Assembly: GCA_003481005.1 (NCBI GenBank)
Contig: QUKC01000002.1
Coordinates: 186,001 to 250,000, forward strand
Direction: 5' to 3'
DNA: 64,000 bases
Source of the DNA: Firmicutes bacterium TM09-10
GTDB lineage: Bacteria; Bacillota; Clostridia; Lachnospirales; Lachnospiraceae
Positions 35,007 to 43,976 of the stretch are shown here, in pieces; the first letter of the stretch is position 1; every line of letters starts with the position of its first letter. The notes below the pieces were generated by a model. It had not been told where the DNA came from and did no database searches. It was given only the letters and a program-made list of their open reading frames with translations. Position numbers and translations under genes: made by a program.

Positions 35007-36614
35007 TTAATTCCATTTATCGCAAAGCGAATTGATCTGGTCTGCAAATTTCGCCAGATCCTTATTTGCCATTCCTTTGCAGTGCCCAATCAACGCCATC
35101 AGGCGCTGTCCTGCAGCCACAAGACGATTGTATGCGCTGCTCTGCCCGCCGGATGCTGCAGCGGTCTTCTTTTTCACAGCGACAGGCTCTGTAATCTTTT
35201 CAAACGTCTCCGTCGTCAGATTAAAGACCGTTCCGCTGTAGGGTGCAAACGCATCGAGCCCGTGTTCATCCTTTAAGCAGTCCGCAAACGACATCGTAAC
35301 GAGATCCTCACCGTGCACAATAAACACTTTTTTCGGCTTTGTTTCAAAGCCCTCGATCCAGTCGATTAAACCGTTTTTATCCGCATGTCCGGATATTCCG
35401 GTTAACACCCTGATCTGTGCGTTTACATCCACCGTCTCTCCGAACAGCCTCATTTCTTTCACTCCGTCTATCAGTGCCCGTCCCGGCGTGCCGACCGACT
35501 GATAGCCAACAAACAGAATCGTACACTCCGGTCTCCAGAGGTTGTGCTTTAAATGATGGCGCACGCGCCCGGCATCGCACATGCCGGAAGCGGAAATGAT
35601 GACCTTCGGCGTTTCATCGAAATTGATCGCCTTGGATTCATCGCTCGTGATCGCAAGGCGCAGCCCCGGAAACGTGATGGGATTGATTCCCTGTCTGACA
35701 AGCTCCATCGCCTCTTCGTCAAAGCAGGTCCGCTCGTTTTGTTTGAAAATACCGGTTGCCTCCACCGCAAGCGGACTGTCCACATAGACCGGAAAATCCG
35801 CATGATTGGAAACCAGTCCATCCGCCTTGATTTTGCGGATAAAATACAGCATTTCCTGTGTGCGCCCAACCGCAAACGACGGAATGACCACATTTCCACC
35901 CTTATCCAGCGTCTCCTGGATGATCTGAGTCAGCTCTCTGACATAATCCGGGCGCGTACTGCCGTGCAGGCGGTCGCCATAGGTCGACTCCATCACGACA
36001 TAATCTGCCGTTTTTGTATATTCCGGATCTTTTATCAGCGGCTGGTTTTTGTTGCCGATATCCCCTGAAAAAACAAGTTTTCTGCTGCAGCCCTCTTCTT
36101 TGAGCCATACCTCGATGCTGGCGGATCCAAGCAGATGCCCGACGTCTGTAAACCGGATCGTCACGTTATCGTTTATTTCCAATTCTTTCCCATACGGGCA
36201 TGGTACGATACAGTTGATGGTGCCGATCGCATCCTCCATCGTATACAACGGCTCCTCCACTTCGATTCCGGCATGGCGTTTTGCCTTCCTGCTTTTCCAC
36301 TCCGCCTCCTGCTGCTGAATGTGGGCGCAGTCCCGGAGCATAATGCTGCATAAGTCCGCGGTCGCTTCCGTTGTATAAATCTTGCCGCGGAAGCCGTGTG
36401 CGTACAAAAGCGGCAGCATGCCGGAATGATCGATATGGGCATGCGTTAAAAACACAAAATTGATCTGGGATTCCGGAACCGGCAACGGGCAGTTTTCAAA
36501 CCGGTTGACGCCCTGTTCCATTCCGTAATCGACCAGCATATAACAGTCTCCTGCCTGCAGGTAATGACAGCTTCCTGTCACTTCATGATCCGCACCGATA
36601 AACTGCAGCTTCAT
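35007..36614 (-). CDS. Beta-CASP metallo-beta-lactamase fold RNase-like protein
   Basis: Protein of 535 residues. The metallo-beta-lactamase core shows FLTHAHIDHSGMLPLL, GHLLGSASIEVWL and FSGDIGNKN; the beta-CASP insertion includes MESTYGDRLHG and SFAVGRTQEMLYFI; the final metal histidine is in LTGISGHADKNGL and the RMMBL motif in KKVFIVHGEDL. These are features of the CPSF73/RNase-type nucleases of this clade (YsdC-like), which cut or trim RNA. The last 70 residues are an extra helical tail. GGGGGAA precedes the ATG. Substrate is not known. Confidence 0.9.
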   Translation of the reverse strand: MKLQFIGADHEVTGSCHYLQAGDCYMLVDYGMEQGVNRFENCPLPVPESQINFVFLTHAHIDHSGMLPLLYAHGFRGKIYTTEATADLCSIMLRDCAHIQQQEAEWKSRKAKRHAGIEVEEPLYTMEDAIGTINCIVPCPYGKELEINDNVTIRFTDVGHLLGSASIEVWLKEEGCSRKLVFSGDIGNKNQPLIKDPEYTKTADYVVMESTYGDRLHGSTRPDYVRELTQIIQETLDKGGNVVIPSFAVGRTQEMLYFIRKIKADGLVSNHADFPVYVDSPLAVEATGIFKQNERTCFDEEAMELVRQGINPITFPGLRLAITSDESKAINFDETPKVIISASGMCDAGRVRHHLKHNLWRPECTILFVGYQSVGTPGRALIDGVKEMRLFGETVDVNAQIRVLTGISGHADKNGLIDWIEGFETKPKKVFIVHGEDLVTMSFADCLKDEHGLDAFAPYSGTVFNLTTETFEKITEPVAVKKKTAAASGGQSSAYNRLVAAGQRLMALIGHCKGMANKDLAKFADQINSLCDKWN

Positions 36615-36633
36615 ACACCATTTCCCCCTTTTT

Positions 36634-38394
36634 TTATTTCAATTCGTTCGCCATCCGGTAGAACTGGTCATAGATGCCATGCTTTTCCAGAAGCTCTTCG
36701 TGATTGCCTTCTTCCACGATGCCGTCATGGGTCAGCACCAAAATACGATCGGAATTTCGAATAGAAGAAAGTCTGTGTGCGATCGTCAGCGTCGTGCGCC
36801 CCTCAGACAGCCTGCCGAGGGATTTTGCTACCTCGTATTCGCTCTCGTTATCCAGCGCACTGGTCGCCTCATCCAAAATAATAATCGGCGGGTTCTTTAA
36901 AAAGACACGGGCGATGCTGATTCTCTGCTTCTGTCCGCCGGAAAGCTTTACGCCCCGCTCGCCCACGTAGGTGTCGTAGCCATCCTTCAACTCTGTGATA
37001 AACTCATGCGCGCCCGCGCGTTTTGCAGCTTCCATCACTTCTTCACGTGTCGCATCCGGTCTTCCGTAAACGATATTGTCATAGATCGTGCCCGAGAACA
37101 GATAAACATCCTGCTGCACGACACCGATATTATGGCGCAGGCTCTTTAAGGTGAAATGCTTGATCGGTTCTCCGTCAATTGTGATCTCACCGCCCGTCAC
37201 ATCATAAAAACGCGGGATCAGGTTGCACAGCGTTGTTTTTCCGCCGCCGGAAGGTCCTACCAGAGCTACCTTTTCTCCCGGATGAATCGTCAGGTTTAAG
37301 TTTTTGAACACCTGATTGTGATCATCCGGATATTCAAAGCTCACATTGTGGAATGCGATTTCGCCCTTCGGCTCTCCCATTTCCACAGCGTCTGCCTCAT
37401 CGAAAATTTCGATGTCTGCATCCATGATCTGCAAAAACCGTTCAATTCCTGTCATGCCGCGCTGGAACTGTTCCGCAAACTCGATAATCCTGCGGATCGT
37501 CGCAATCAGCGTCGTCACATACAAAAGAAACGCCACCAGGTCGCCTGCTGCGACCCATCCCTTTATCATAAATATGCTGCCGAAAAGCAAAACAGACACA
37601 TACATTGCGCCGTCAAAAGCGTGGGTTGTCGCATTAAAGACCGCCATCAGGTGATAGGAATCTCGTTTGATGTCAAAGAACTGTCTGTTGTCTGTCTCAA
37701 ACTTGTTCGTCTCCATCTGTTCATTTGTAAATGCCTTTACAACCTTCTGCCCCAGCAGGCTGTCCTCAATGCGGGCGTTTAATTCCCCAATCTGGTTTCT
37801 CTGTCTGCGGAATACATCCCGCATTTTAAAATTCAGATGCATGCACACTGCAACCATGATCGGAACGATCAGGAAAATAATCAGTGTCAGAAGCACATTG
37901 ATCCGCATCAGGATGATAAATGCGATCACGAGCTTCACCCCGGCGATAAAAAATTCTTCCGGGCAGTGATGCGCAAATTCGGTCACATCAAACAGATCGT
38001 TCGTAATCCGTCCCATGATCTGTCCGACCTTGGTATTATTATAATAGGTATTCGACAGCTGATGCAGATGCTGATACGCGTCCCGGCGCATGTCCGTTTC
38101 GATTTTCGCGCCCATGATATGTCCGACGCCCGCCATATAATAAGTGGCAACGCAGTCCACTACACGCAACGCCAGATAAATCGCAACTACACCCAGAATT
38201 GTCTGAACCGACAGTTCTGCCAGATGATACAGTCCCTGATTGGTAATGTAACGCATAATCATCGGCAGCACCAGCTCGCACAGTGTCGTCAGCCCGGCGC
38301 AGAATAAATCCAGCACCAGTGTTTTCCAATACGGTTTAAAATATGGCTGAAAGCGCCGAAATAGTTCTTTTGTTGTATATTGCCTGTCTTTCAT
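36634..38394 (-). CDS. ABC exporter, fused membrane and ATPase domains
   Basis: Half transporter of 586 residues: six membrane helices (about 20-310), then an ATPase with Walker A VGPSGGGKTTLC, signature KLSGGQKQRISIAR, Walker B PIIILDEATSALD and switch histidine in TIAHRLSSI. This is the MsbA/LmrA/MdlB group that exports lipids, drugs or peptides as a dimer. It heads the operon with the beta-CASP nuclease, thyA and folA. A palindromic site overlaps the -35 box of its promoter, suggesting a repressor. GGAGAA precedes the start. Confidence 0.94.
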   Translation of the reverse strand: MKDRQYTTKELFRRFQPYFKPYWKTLVLDLFCAGLTTLCELVLPMIMRYITNQGLYHLAELSVQTILGVVAIYLALRVVDCVATYYMAGVGHIMGAKIETDMRRDAYQHLHQLSNTYYNNTKVGQIMGRITNDLFDVTEFAHHCPEEFFIAGVKLVIAFIILMRINVLLTLIIFLIVPIMVAVCMHLNFKMRDVFRRQRNQIGELNARIEDSLLGQKVVKAFTNEQMETNKFETDNRQFFDIKRDSYHLMAVFNATTHAFDGAMYVSVLLFGSIFMIKGWVAAGDLVAFLLYVTTLIATIRRIIEFAEQFQRGMTGIERFLQIMDADIEIFDEADAVEMGEPKGEIAFHNVSFEYPDDHNQVFKNLNLTIHPGEKVALVGPSGGGKTTLCNLIPRFYDVTGGEITIDGEPIKHFTLKSLRHNIGVVQQDVYLFSGTIYDNIVYGRPDATREEVMEAAKRAGAHEFITELKDGYDTYVGERGVKLSGGQKQRISIARVFLKNPPIIILDEATSALDNESEYEVAKSLGRLSEGRTTLTIAHRLSSIRNSDRILVLTHDGIVEEGNHEELLEKHGIYDQFYRMANELK

Positions 38395-38453
38395 GGCAAA
38401 TTCTCCCCTTATCCCTCGTATTTTACAGACGGACTATGCCATCCGCTCGTTTT

Positions 38454-38483
38454 AGCATAACACAAAAACAGCTCTCCTGTAAA
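38454..38483 (-). promoter_or_regulatory. Promoter of the ABC exporter operon
   Basis: TTTACA (38478-38483) and TATGCT (38454-38459) on the minus strand, spacer 18 bases, about 60 bases ahead of the exporter start. Confidence 0.6.
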
Positions 38484-38499
38484 CGACAGGTGAAGCTGC
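38470..38499. promoter_or_regulatory. Operator-like palindrome over the exporter -35 box
   Basis: CAGCTCTCCTGT is mirrored by ACAGGTGAAGCTG around AAACG, with one extra base in the right arm. It covers the -35 hexamer and would place a dimeric repressor where it blocks RNA polymerase. No adjacent regulator gene is evident. Confidence 0.45.
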
Positions 38500-38602
38500 C
38501 TCCCGTTCTCTCGATCCCCTCTTTTTCGTCACCCCCTGCTTTTCTTCTTCATAAAATAAGAAAAAAGGCAGTATCTTCCCCGTCTTTTGTAAGGAGACTT
38601 CC

Positions 38603-38806
38603 ATGATGGATTCCTGTTCTTCCTGCTGCCGTCCGGCCTGCACGCTGCCAACCGCCTGCCGTCCCGGCGCTTCCTGTATATCCAGACAGGACATCGAACG
38701 CCTGCTTCTATGGAAGCTCGGGCTTATGAAATGCCCAAACAACAGGTTTGGTTCCGGTTGGCAAAAGCGCCCGGGCGCGTGCCGTTCCGATTTCTTTTTT
38801 CACTGA
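38603..38806 (+). CDS. Possible small cysteine-rich protein (67 aa)
   Basis: A plus-strand frame opens MMDSCSSCCRPACTLPTACR and carries eight cysteines in 67 residues, six of them in the first 25. AAGGAG lies six bases before the double ATG. There is no clear promoter, and the frame runs opposite to both neighbours in the 465-base gap between cbiC and the exporter gene (38395-38859). It may bind metal or be a chance frame; nothing else coding is seen in this gap apart from the exporter promoter and operator. Confidence 0.3.
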   Translation: MMDSCSSCCRPACTLPTACRPGASCISRQDIERLLLWKLGLMKCPNNRFGSGWQKRPGACRSDFFFH

Positions 38807-38859
38807 CGCAGCTTTGGCTGCCGGGATGCCCGCAGCCGCCAAATACAGTCCGTATCTAC

Positions 38860-39495
38860 CTATAGCGTCCTTCCGGCGGCGGTATATAACAGGGCATTAC
38901 AGATTGCCGCCGCTACGTTCGAACCACCCTTTCGTCCACGCGCCACAATATACGGCACCGGATCCTTCAGAATTTCTTCCTTGCTTTCCACTACATTGAC
39001 AAAGCCCACCGGAACCCCGATGACCAGCACAGGATCCACTTTTTTCTCCAGGATCAGCTCATGCAGGCGAATCAGCGCGGTCGGCGCATTCCCGATCGCA
39101 AAAATCCATCTGCCCGGAAGCCTGGCCGCTTCCTCCATACTCACCCACGCGCGGGTCGTCTGTCTTTCTTTCGCAAGCCTTGCCACTTCCGGATCGCTCA
39201 TAAAACAACGTGCCGTCCCGCCAAAGCTCTCCAGGGTGCTTTTATGGATGCCGGAAAGGGCCATCTGCGTATCTGTCACAATCCCAGCCCCGGCCTTTAA
39301 TGCTTCCACAGCTTTTGTCACCGCGCCCTCCGAAAAAACAAGGTTGTCTACATAGTCAAAATCCGCCGTCGTATGAATCACCCGTTTGATAACCGGCTCG
39401 TTTTCCGGTAAAAGCTTCCGGTCACCCAGCTCCTTCGTAAGGATCTCAAAACTACGTTTTTCAATCTCACCCGGCAGTACGTATTGATAGCTCAT
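38860..39495 (-). CDS. cbiC: Cobalt-precorrin-8 methylmutase
   Basis: Enzyme of 211 residues that moves the C-11 methyl group to C-12, giving cobyrinate. The histidine-bearing motif IHTTADFDYVDNLVF, GAGIVTDTQMALSGI and VGVPVGFVNVVESKE are conserved. It is the last gene of the cobalamin run, overlapping the end of cbiP by four bases (ATGA). Cytoplasmic. No terminator hairpin is obvious in the following 50 bases. Confidence 0.96.
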   Translation of the reverse strand: MSYQYVLPGEIEKRSFEILTKELGDRKLLPENEPVIKRVIHTTADFDYVDNLVFSEGAVTKAVEALKAGAGIVTDTQMALSGIHKSTLESFGGTARCFMSDPEVARLAKERQTTRAWVSMEEAARLPGRWIFAIGNAPTALIRLHELILEKKVDPVLVIGVPVGFVNVVESKEEILKDPVPYIVARGRKGGSNVAAAICNALLYTAAGRTL

Positions 39496-41033
39496 CTGTC
39501 GCCCTCCTGCTTCTCCATCATCCGGTAAATCTGTTCCATATCCAGTGCTTTTCTGACTTCAGCTGCCAGAAGATCATACTGGCTTTCCTTAAATGCCGCA
39601 TAATCCTGTGTCAGCGCCTCTGCACAGATTCCCTTTTTGGAAAGCAGCGCACCGCACAGATTTTTTGTCAGCGACCCGTTTTCAAAAAGTCCGTGCACAT
39701 AAGTACCGGCAACATTGCCGCAGACTGCGCCGTCTGCCTGCCAGTCCTCCTCTGCTTCTGTGCTTCCGTTTGTCAGCGTCCGGATTCTGGAGAACGAGTT
39801 TTTGCCATTTCCTGTTGTATGTCCCATATGAATTTCATAACCGGAAAATACACTGCCGCAAAGCGCAGCGAACAGTCCGTCTCCTGCGCCCGGGTTTTGA
39901 AGAATTTCTCCTGTCACCCGGGTCTGCACCTTTTCCTTTCCAAAAACGGTTCGAACCGGCAAAAGCCCCATTCCATGCAGGCTTCCTCCCCCTTCTTCCC
40001 CGTCCGGATCTTCGATGCTTTCGCCCAACATCTGATAGCCCCCGCAGATTCCCAGCACCGGCACGTTTGCTGCCGCAAGCTTCAAAATAGCTGCTTCCAT
40101 ACCATTCTGGCGCATCCATTTCAAGTCGCTCATCGTATTTTTGCTTCCGGGTATCATCACCATATCCGGCTGTCCGAGGGTTTTTACATCCCCTGCATAA
40201 CGCAGACTGATCCCGGGCTGCTGCTCCAACGGGTTAAAATCGGTAAAATTCGAAATATGCGGCAGGCGAACCACTGCGATATCCACGCCTGCCCCCGCCT
40301 GTACCCGGGACAGACGAGGCGCGAGACTGTCCTCATCATCCAGCTTTGCATAAATCCACGGAATGACACCTGCTACCGGAATTTTCGTCAGCTCTTTAAG
40401 CGTTGCAAGTCCGGGTTTTAAAATCTCAACGTCTCCCCGGAACTTGTTGATAATCAGTCCTTTCACCCGTTTTCTTTCTTCCTCTTCCAGCAGGGCAACT
40501 GTCCCGTAAAGCTGCGCAAAAACGCCGCCCCGGTCAATATCTCCGGCAAGCAGCACCGGCGCGTCCACCATCTTCGCCATGCCCATGTTGACGATATCGT
40601 TTTTCTTTAAATTGATCTCTGCCGGGCTGCCCGCGCCCTCAATCACAATAATGTCATATTCCTCTTCCAGGGATCGGTAAGCTTTCATGATTTCCGGCAC
40701 AAGCTGCTTTTTATATTTAAAATAAGACGCTGCAGGCATGTTTCCGAGCACATGCCCGTTGACAATAACCTGACTTCCCACATCACTGGTAGGTTTTAAC
40801 AGAATCGGGTTCATCCTCGCATCCGGTCTGATTTTCGCAGCTTCCGCCTGCATGACCTGCGCGCGCCCCATCTCTGCCCCGTCTTCCGTGATAAAACTGT
40901 TGAGCGCCATATTCTGGCTTTTAAACGGTGCAGTCTTAAAACCATCCTGCGTAAAAATACGGCACAGTGCCGCGCAGATCAGGCTTTTTCCGGCACTCGA
41001 CATCGTGCCCTGAATCATAATATTTTGCTTCAT
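39492..41033 (-). CDS. cbiP: Cobyric acid synthase
   Basis: Amidotransferase of 513 residues. The N-terminal dethiobiotin-synthetase-like domain has MIQGTMSSAGKSLICAAL and SQNMALNSFITEDGAEMGRAQ; the C-terminal triad glutaminase has the nucleophile in ILGICGGYQMLG and the terminal histidine in GTYVHGLFE. It amidates carboxylates b, d, e and g of adenosylcobyrinic acid a,c-diamide. The start at 41033 has GGGGA upstream and opens the domain; the open frame reaches 41084. Confidence 0.96.
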   Translation of the reverse strand: MKQNIMIQGTMSSAGKSLICAALCRIFTQDGFKTAPFKSQNMALNSFITEDGAEMGRAQVMQAEAAKIRPDARMNPILLKPTSDVGSQVIVNGHVLGNMPAASYFKYKKQLVPEIMKAYRSLEEEYDIIVIEGAGSPAEINLKKNDIVNMGMAKMVDAPVLLAGDIDRGGVFAQLYGTVALLEEEERKRVKGLIINKFRGDVEILKPGLATLKELTKIPVAGVIPWIYAKLDDEDSLAPRLSRVQAGAGVDIAVVRLPHISNFTDFNPLEQQPGISLRYAGDVKTLGQPDMVMIPGSKNTMSDLKWMRQNGMEAAILKLAAANVPVLGICGGYQMLGESIEDPDGEEGGGSLHGMGLLPVRTVFGKEKVQTRVTGEILQNPGAGDGLFAALCGSVFSGYEIHMGHTTGNGKNSFSRIRTLTNGSTEAEEDWQADGAVCGNVAGTYVHGLFENGSLTKNLCGALLSKKGICAEALTQDYAAFKESQYDLLAAEVRKALDMEQIYRMMEKQEGDR

Positions 41034-41090
41034 TGTTTTTCCCCATTCCATTTCCGCAAACGCCTTCAGACAGTCCCGACGCAATCGGGT

Positions 41091-42161
41091 TCAAAGCTGC
41101 TTTTTTCCCTGACACAAAAAAAGTGCCTCCAGAAACCCACGGTTTTCTTCCTCTGTGCGCACTGCAATCCGGTAGTCCCCGGGCTGCAGGTTATGATAAT
41201 TGGAGCAGTCCCGCATCGGGAATCCTGCTTCTTCCATTCTTTTTCCAAGCGTCGCATCGTGACTGCGAAACAACAGATAATTGGCTTTTCCCTCCCAGAC
41301 TGTAAATCCTGCCTGCCGCAAACCCTTTACCAGAATCGGTCGCTGTTGTTCCACCAGTTTCCTCACCCGGTCTGCATATGCCTGCTCCGAAAGTGCGGCG
41401 ACTCCGGCTTCCTGTGCCAGAAGCGACACTCCCCACGGCTGTCCGCTTTCCATCAGCTGTTCTTTTCGCTTTGCATCACTGCACACGCAATATCCAAGCC
41501 GGACCCCCGCCATCGCATAGAGCTTTGTAAACGCTCTCAGAATCACCAGATTCGGATACTGTCCAAGATACGGCAAAAGCGTCCGCTCCTTCCGATCCGG
41601 TAAAAATTCCAGAAAACACTCATCCAACACAAGAAGTGCACTGCATTCCCGACAGCGCTCCAGAATTGCTGTCAGTAGGCTGTGTTTTGTACACTGCCCG
41701 GTCGGATTATTCGGTTCACACAGAAAAACAAGATCTGTATCCGGCGTAATCTGTCCCAGAATATCCTCCTGAATCTGAAACTGATCTTCTTCTTTTAGTT
41801 CATAAAAATAAATCCTGCTCCCGACAAGTCCTGCCGCCTGCTCATACTCCGCAAATGCCGGAGCTGTCAGCAGTACTTTTTTCGGTTTTTCCGCCTGAAA
41901 CAGCCGATAGATCAGATCCGCTGCCCCGTTGCCACAGACAATCCATTCTTCCGGACAGGAAAGCTCCTCCGAGAGTTTTTGAATCAGTTTTCTGCATAAC
42001 GGATCCGGATAACGGTCTATTTTCCCTGCCGCCCGGCAGATCGCCTCCCGGACGCCATCCGGCACGCCCAGCGGACTGACATTTGCAGAAAAATCCCGGA
42101 TGCTGCGGTTTCCCAGACGCTCCTCTTGTCCTGCCCAGTCTCCGCCATGAATCAGTTCCAT
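41091..42161 (-). CDS. cobD: L-threonine-O-3-phosphate decarboxylase
   Basis: PLP-dependent aspartate-aminotransferase-fold enzyme of 356 residues. It starts MELIHGGDWAGQEERLGNRS, and has SANVSPLGVPDGV, CEPNNPTGQCT and the lysine that carries PLP in LRAFTKLYAMAGVRLGYC. It makes (R)-1-amino-2-propanol phosphate, the linker between the corrin ring and the lower ligand. The ATG at 42161 has GGGAG seven bases upstream; the track frame begins at 42185. Placed between cbiB and cbiP, the enzymes that use or precede its product. Confidence 0.94.
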   Translation of the reverse strand: MELIHGGDWAGQEERLGNRSIRDFSANVSPLGVPDGVREAICRAAGKIDRYPDPLCRKLIQKLSEELSCPEEWIVCGNGAADLIYRLFQAEKPKKVLLTAPAFAEYEQAAGLVGSRIYFYELKEEDQFQIQEDILGQITPDTDLVFLCEPNNPTGQCTKHSLLTAILERCRECSALLVLDECFLEFLPDRKERTLLPYLGQYPNLVILRAFTKLYAMAGVRLGYCVCSDAKRKEQLMESGQPWGVSLLAQEAGVAALSEQAYADRVRKLVEQQRPILVKGLRQAGFTVWEGKANYLLFRSHDATLGKRMEEAGFPMRDCSNYHNLQPGDYRIAVRTEEENRGFLEALFLCQGKKQL

Positions 42162-42247
42162 TCTTTTCTCCCTCTGCCTGCGCACAGATTACACAGCTTT
42201 CTTTTGTGCATTCTTCTGCACCTTCCCCGCAAGCCATCTTATATATT

Positions 42248-43213
42248 CTATAACAATATACACAGTACACATCTGACCGCAAGAAACAACACGAGCGCGA
42301 TCAGGCTCGCTACGATCATCATCCGGTTAATCCGCATAATATCTGCTGCTTCCACCGTCCGCAGATCCTCTCCAATCGTCGGCTTTTTTACCAGCTTTCC
42401 AAAATACCATGCATCCCCTGCAAGCAGGATGTCCAGTGCTCCTGCCGCCACACTTTCTGTCTGGGCGGAATTCGGGCTTGCGTGATTGTAACGGTCGCGC
42501 TTCCAGATTTGAAACGCATGCTTTGCGTTCTGCCCGCTCAGACATGCTGCAAACATCATCAAAAAAGCAGAAATCCGCGCCGGAATATAGTTTGCAATGT
42601 CGTCCAGCTTTGCTGCCGCGCGTCCAAAGTACAGATACCGGTCATTTTTATAGCCGACCATGCTGTCCATCGTATTGATCGCTTTATAACAAAGTCCCAA
42701 CGGCGCACCTCCGATCACCAGATAAAAAAGCGGTGCTGCCACACCGTCCGAAAAATTTTCCGCCACCGTCTCAATCGCAGCCTTTGCAACTCCCGCTGCG
42801 TCCAGATTCTGCGTATCCCTTCCGACAATTCTTGCCACCGCGCTCCTGGCGCCGGGCAGATCCTGTTCTTCCAGCTTTTTTTTCACCCGCATGCTCTCTG
42901 TATACAGTCCCTTCACCGCAAGCGCCTGCCAACACCACAGCGTTTCCAGCAAAAATGCCAGCACGGGATGTACCAGACCTGCCAGATAAATTGCGGCTGC
43001 CGCCATCAGAAAGCTTCCAAGCGGCAGAATCGCTGCCAGGGCTGCTCCCGCCATCAGAAGTCCCTTTTGGGTATCCGGAAACTTCCTGCGCAGAAATTTT
43101 TCCAGCGCGCTGATTGCTTTTCCCATATAAATAACCGGGTGCGGCATCCAGTCCGGATCCCCCAGGCATAAATCCATGAAAAAGCCGCATAAAACGGCTG
43201 CTGCTATTCTCAT
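42248..43213 (-). CDS. cbiB: Adenosylcobinamide-phosphate synthase
   Basis: Membrane protein of 321 residues with four or five helices and the family motifs LCGFFMDLCLGDPDWMPHPV, ETVAENFSDGVAAPLFYLV and RAAAKLDDIANYIPAR. It attaches aminopropanol (phosphate) to adenosylcobyric acid. The start is taken as ATG 43213, the first residue of the family alignment, with a weak GCGGAAA site; the frame extends to GTG 43237. Repeat C copy 2 forms the gap between this gene and cobC, so its ribosome site lies at the repeat's end. Confidence 0.95.
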   Translation of the reverse strand: MRIAAAVLCGFFMDLCLGDPDWMPHPVIYMGKAISALEKFLRRKFPDTQKGLLMAGAALAAILPLGSFLMAAAAIYLAGLVHPVLAFLLETLWCWQALAVKGLYTESMRVKKKLEEQDLPGARSAVARIVGRDTQNLDAAGVAKAAIETVAENFSDGVAAPLFYLVIGGAPLGLCYKAINTMDSMVGYKNDRYLYFGRAAAKLDDIANYIPARISAFLMMFAACLSGQNAKHAFQIWKRDRYNHASPNSAQTESVAAGALDILLAGDAWYFGKLVKKPTIGEDLRTVEAADIMRINRMMIVASLIALVLFLAVRCVLCILL

Positions 43214-43216
43214 CTT

Positions 43217-43315
43217 TTTCCGCTCATTTCTGCGCACACTTTTACTCCTGTCGAGATTGTGTCAAGTGCGCGCAGACACAAATCCCACGATTGAGAAATT
43301 TTATTTTTCAATCTT
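43217..43315. repeat. Repeat family C, copy 2 (inside the cobalamin operon)
   Basis: Same orientation and structure as copy 1 at 19696-19795. It occupies the whole cobC-cbiB junction and supplies the last codons and stop of cobC. Being inside the operon it must be transcribed with it. Confidence 0.85.
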
Positions 43316-43921
43316 TTCTCTCTTTTCCTGCTGCCTGCGAAACGAAAGCTGCCCCTTTATCCAGAGCCTTTCGTTTTCCCAGACAAGCTTCCAGCCGTCC
43401 CCGGCCTGCGTCTGTCCCTCATAATAACTTCTTTTCGGTTCTCCGAATTGTTCTAACAGAGCCATCTGCGTGCCGCCGTGGGCCACAACCGGATAAACTG
43501 CCTGCGGTTCTTTCTGCTGCCATCCCCGGGTCAGCTCCAAAAAAGCGCTGCAGACGCGGCTGCAAAAAACTGCTTTACTCTCTCCGCCCGGACAGACATC
43601 CAGGCAGCCGCTCTCCACCCAGCTCCGATAGGCGCTGTCATTTTGCATCTCTTCAAAATTTTTTCCTTCAAAACTGCCGAAATTCATTTCTTCCAGCCCC
43701 GGTACAAGGATCTGCTCTGCTCCTGGAAACAGAATCTGCGCCGTTTCCTGTGTCCTGCGTCTGTTCGTCACCCATACTTTGGAAACGGTTTCCGAAGCGC
43801 GGATAAGCTCCGCTTTTCCAGCACTTCCGAGGGAGGAATCCAGCCACCCGATATAACGGTGCTGCTCATTTTCTGGCGTTTTTCCATGACGGATCAGCCA
43901 GATTTCTATCTTCTGCTCCAT
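43301..43921 (-). CDS. cobC: Histidine phosphatase, alpha-ribazole phosphatase-like
   Basis: Protein of 206 residues of the phosphoglycerate-mutase/histidine-phosphatase superfamily. It has the RHG motif (WLIRHGKTPENEQHRYIGW), the phosphate-binding VTNRRRTQETAQIL and the second histidine in VVAHGGTQMALLEQF. By position it is the alpha-ribazole-5'-phosphate phosphatase, removing phosphate before or after ligand attachment. Its final residues (REKIEK) are encoded by repeat C and probably do not belong to the fold. Confidence 0.88.
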   Translation of the reverse strand: MEQKIEIWLIRHGKTPENEQHRYIGWLDSSLGSAGKAELIRASETVSKVWVTNRRRTQETAQILFPGAEQILVPGLEEMNFGSFEGKNFEEMQNDSAYRSWVESGCLDVCPGGESKAVFCSRVCSAFLELTRGWQQKEPQAVYPVVAHGGTQMALLEQFGEPKRSYYEGQTQAGDGWKLVWENERLWIKGQLSFRRQQEKREKIEK

Positions 43922-43976
43922 ATTTTCCTCTCATTTCTGCCACGCCTCCCCTGTTGACAGCCGGTCCAGACAGCTG

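Noticed and set aside
38452..38742. 96-codon minus-strand frame between cbiC and the exporter gene
   Set aside because: Overlaps the exporter promoter and operator, lacks a ribosome site and has low-complexity composition.
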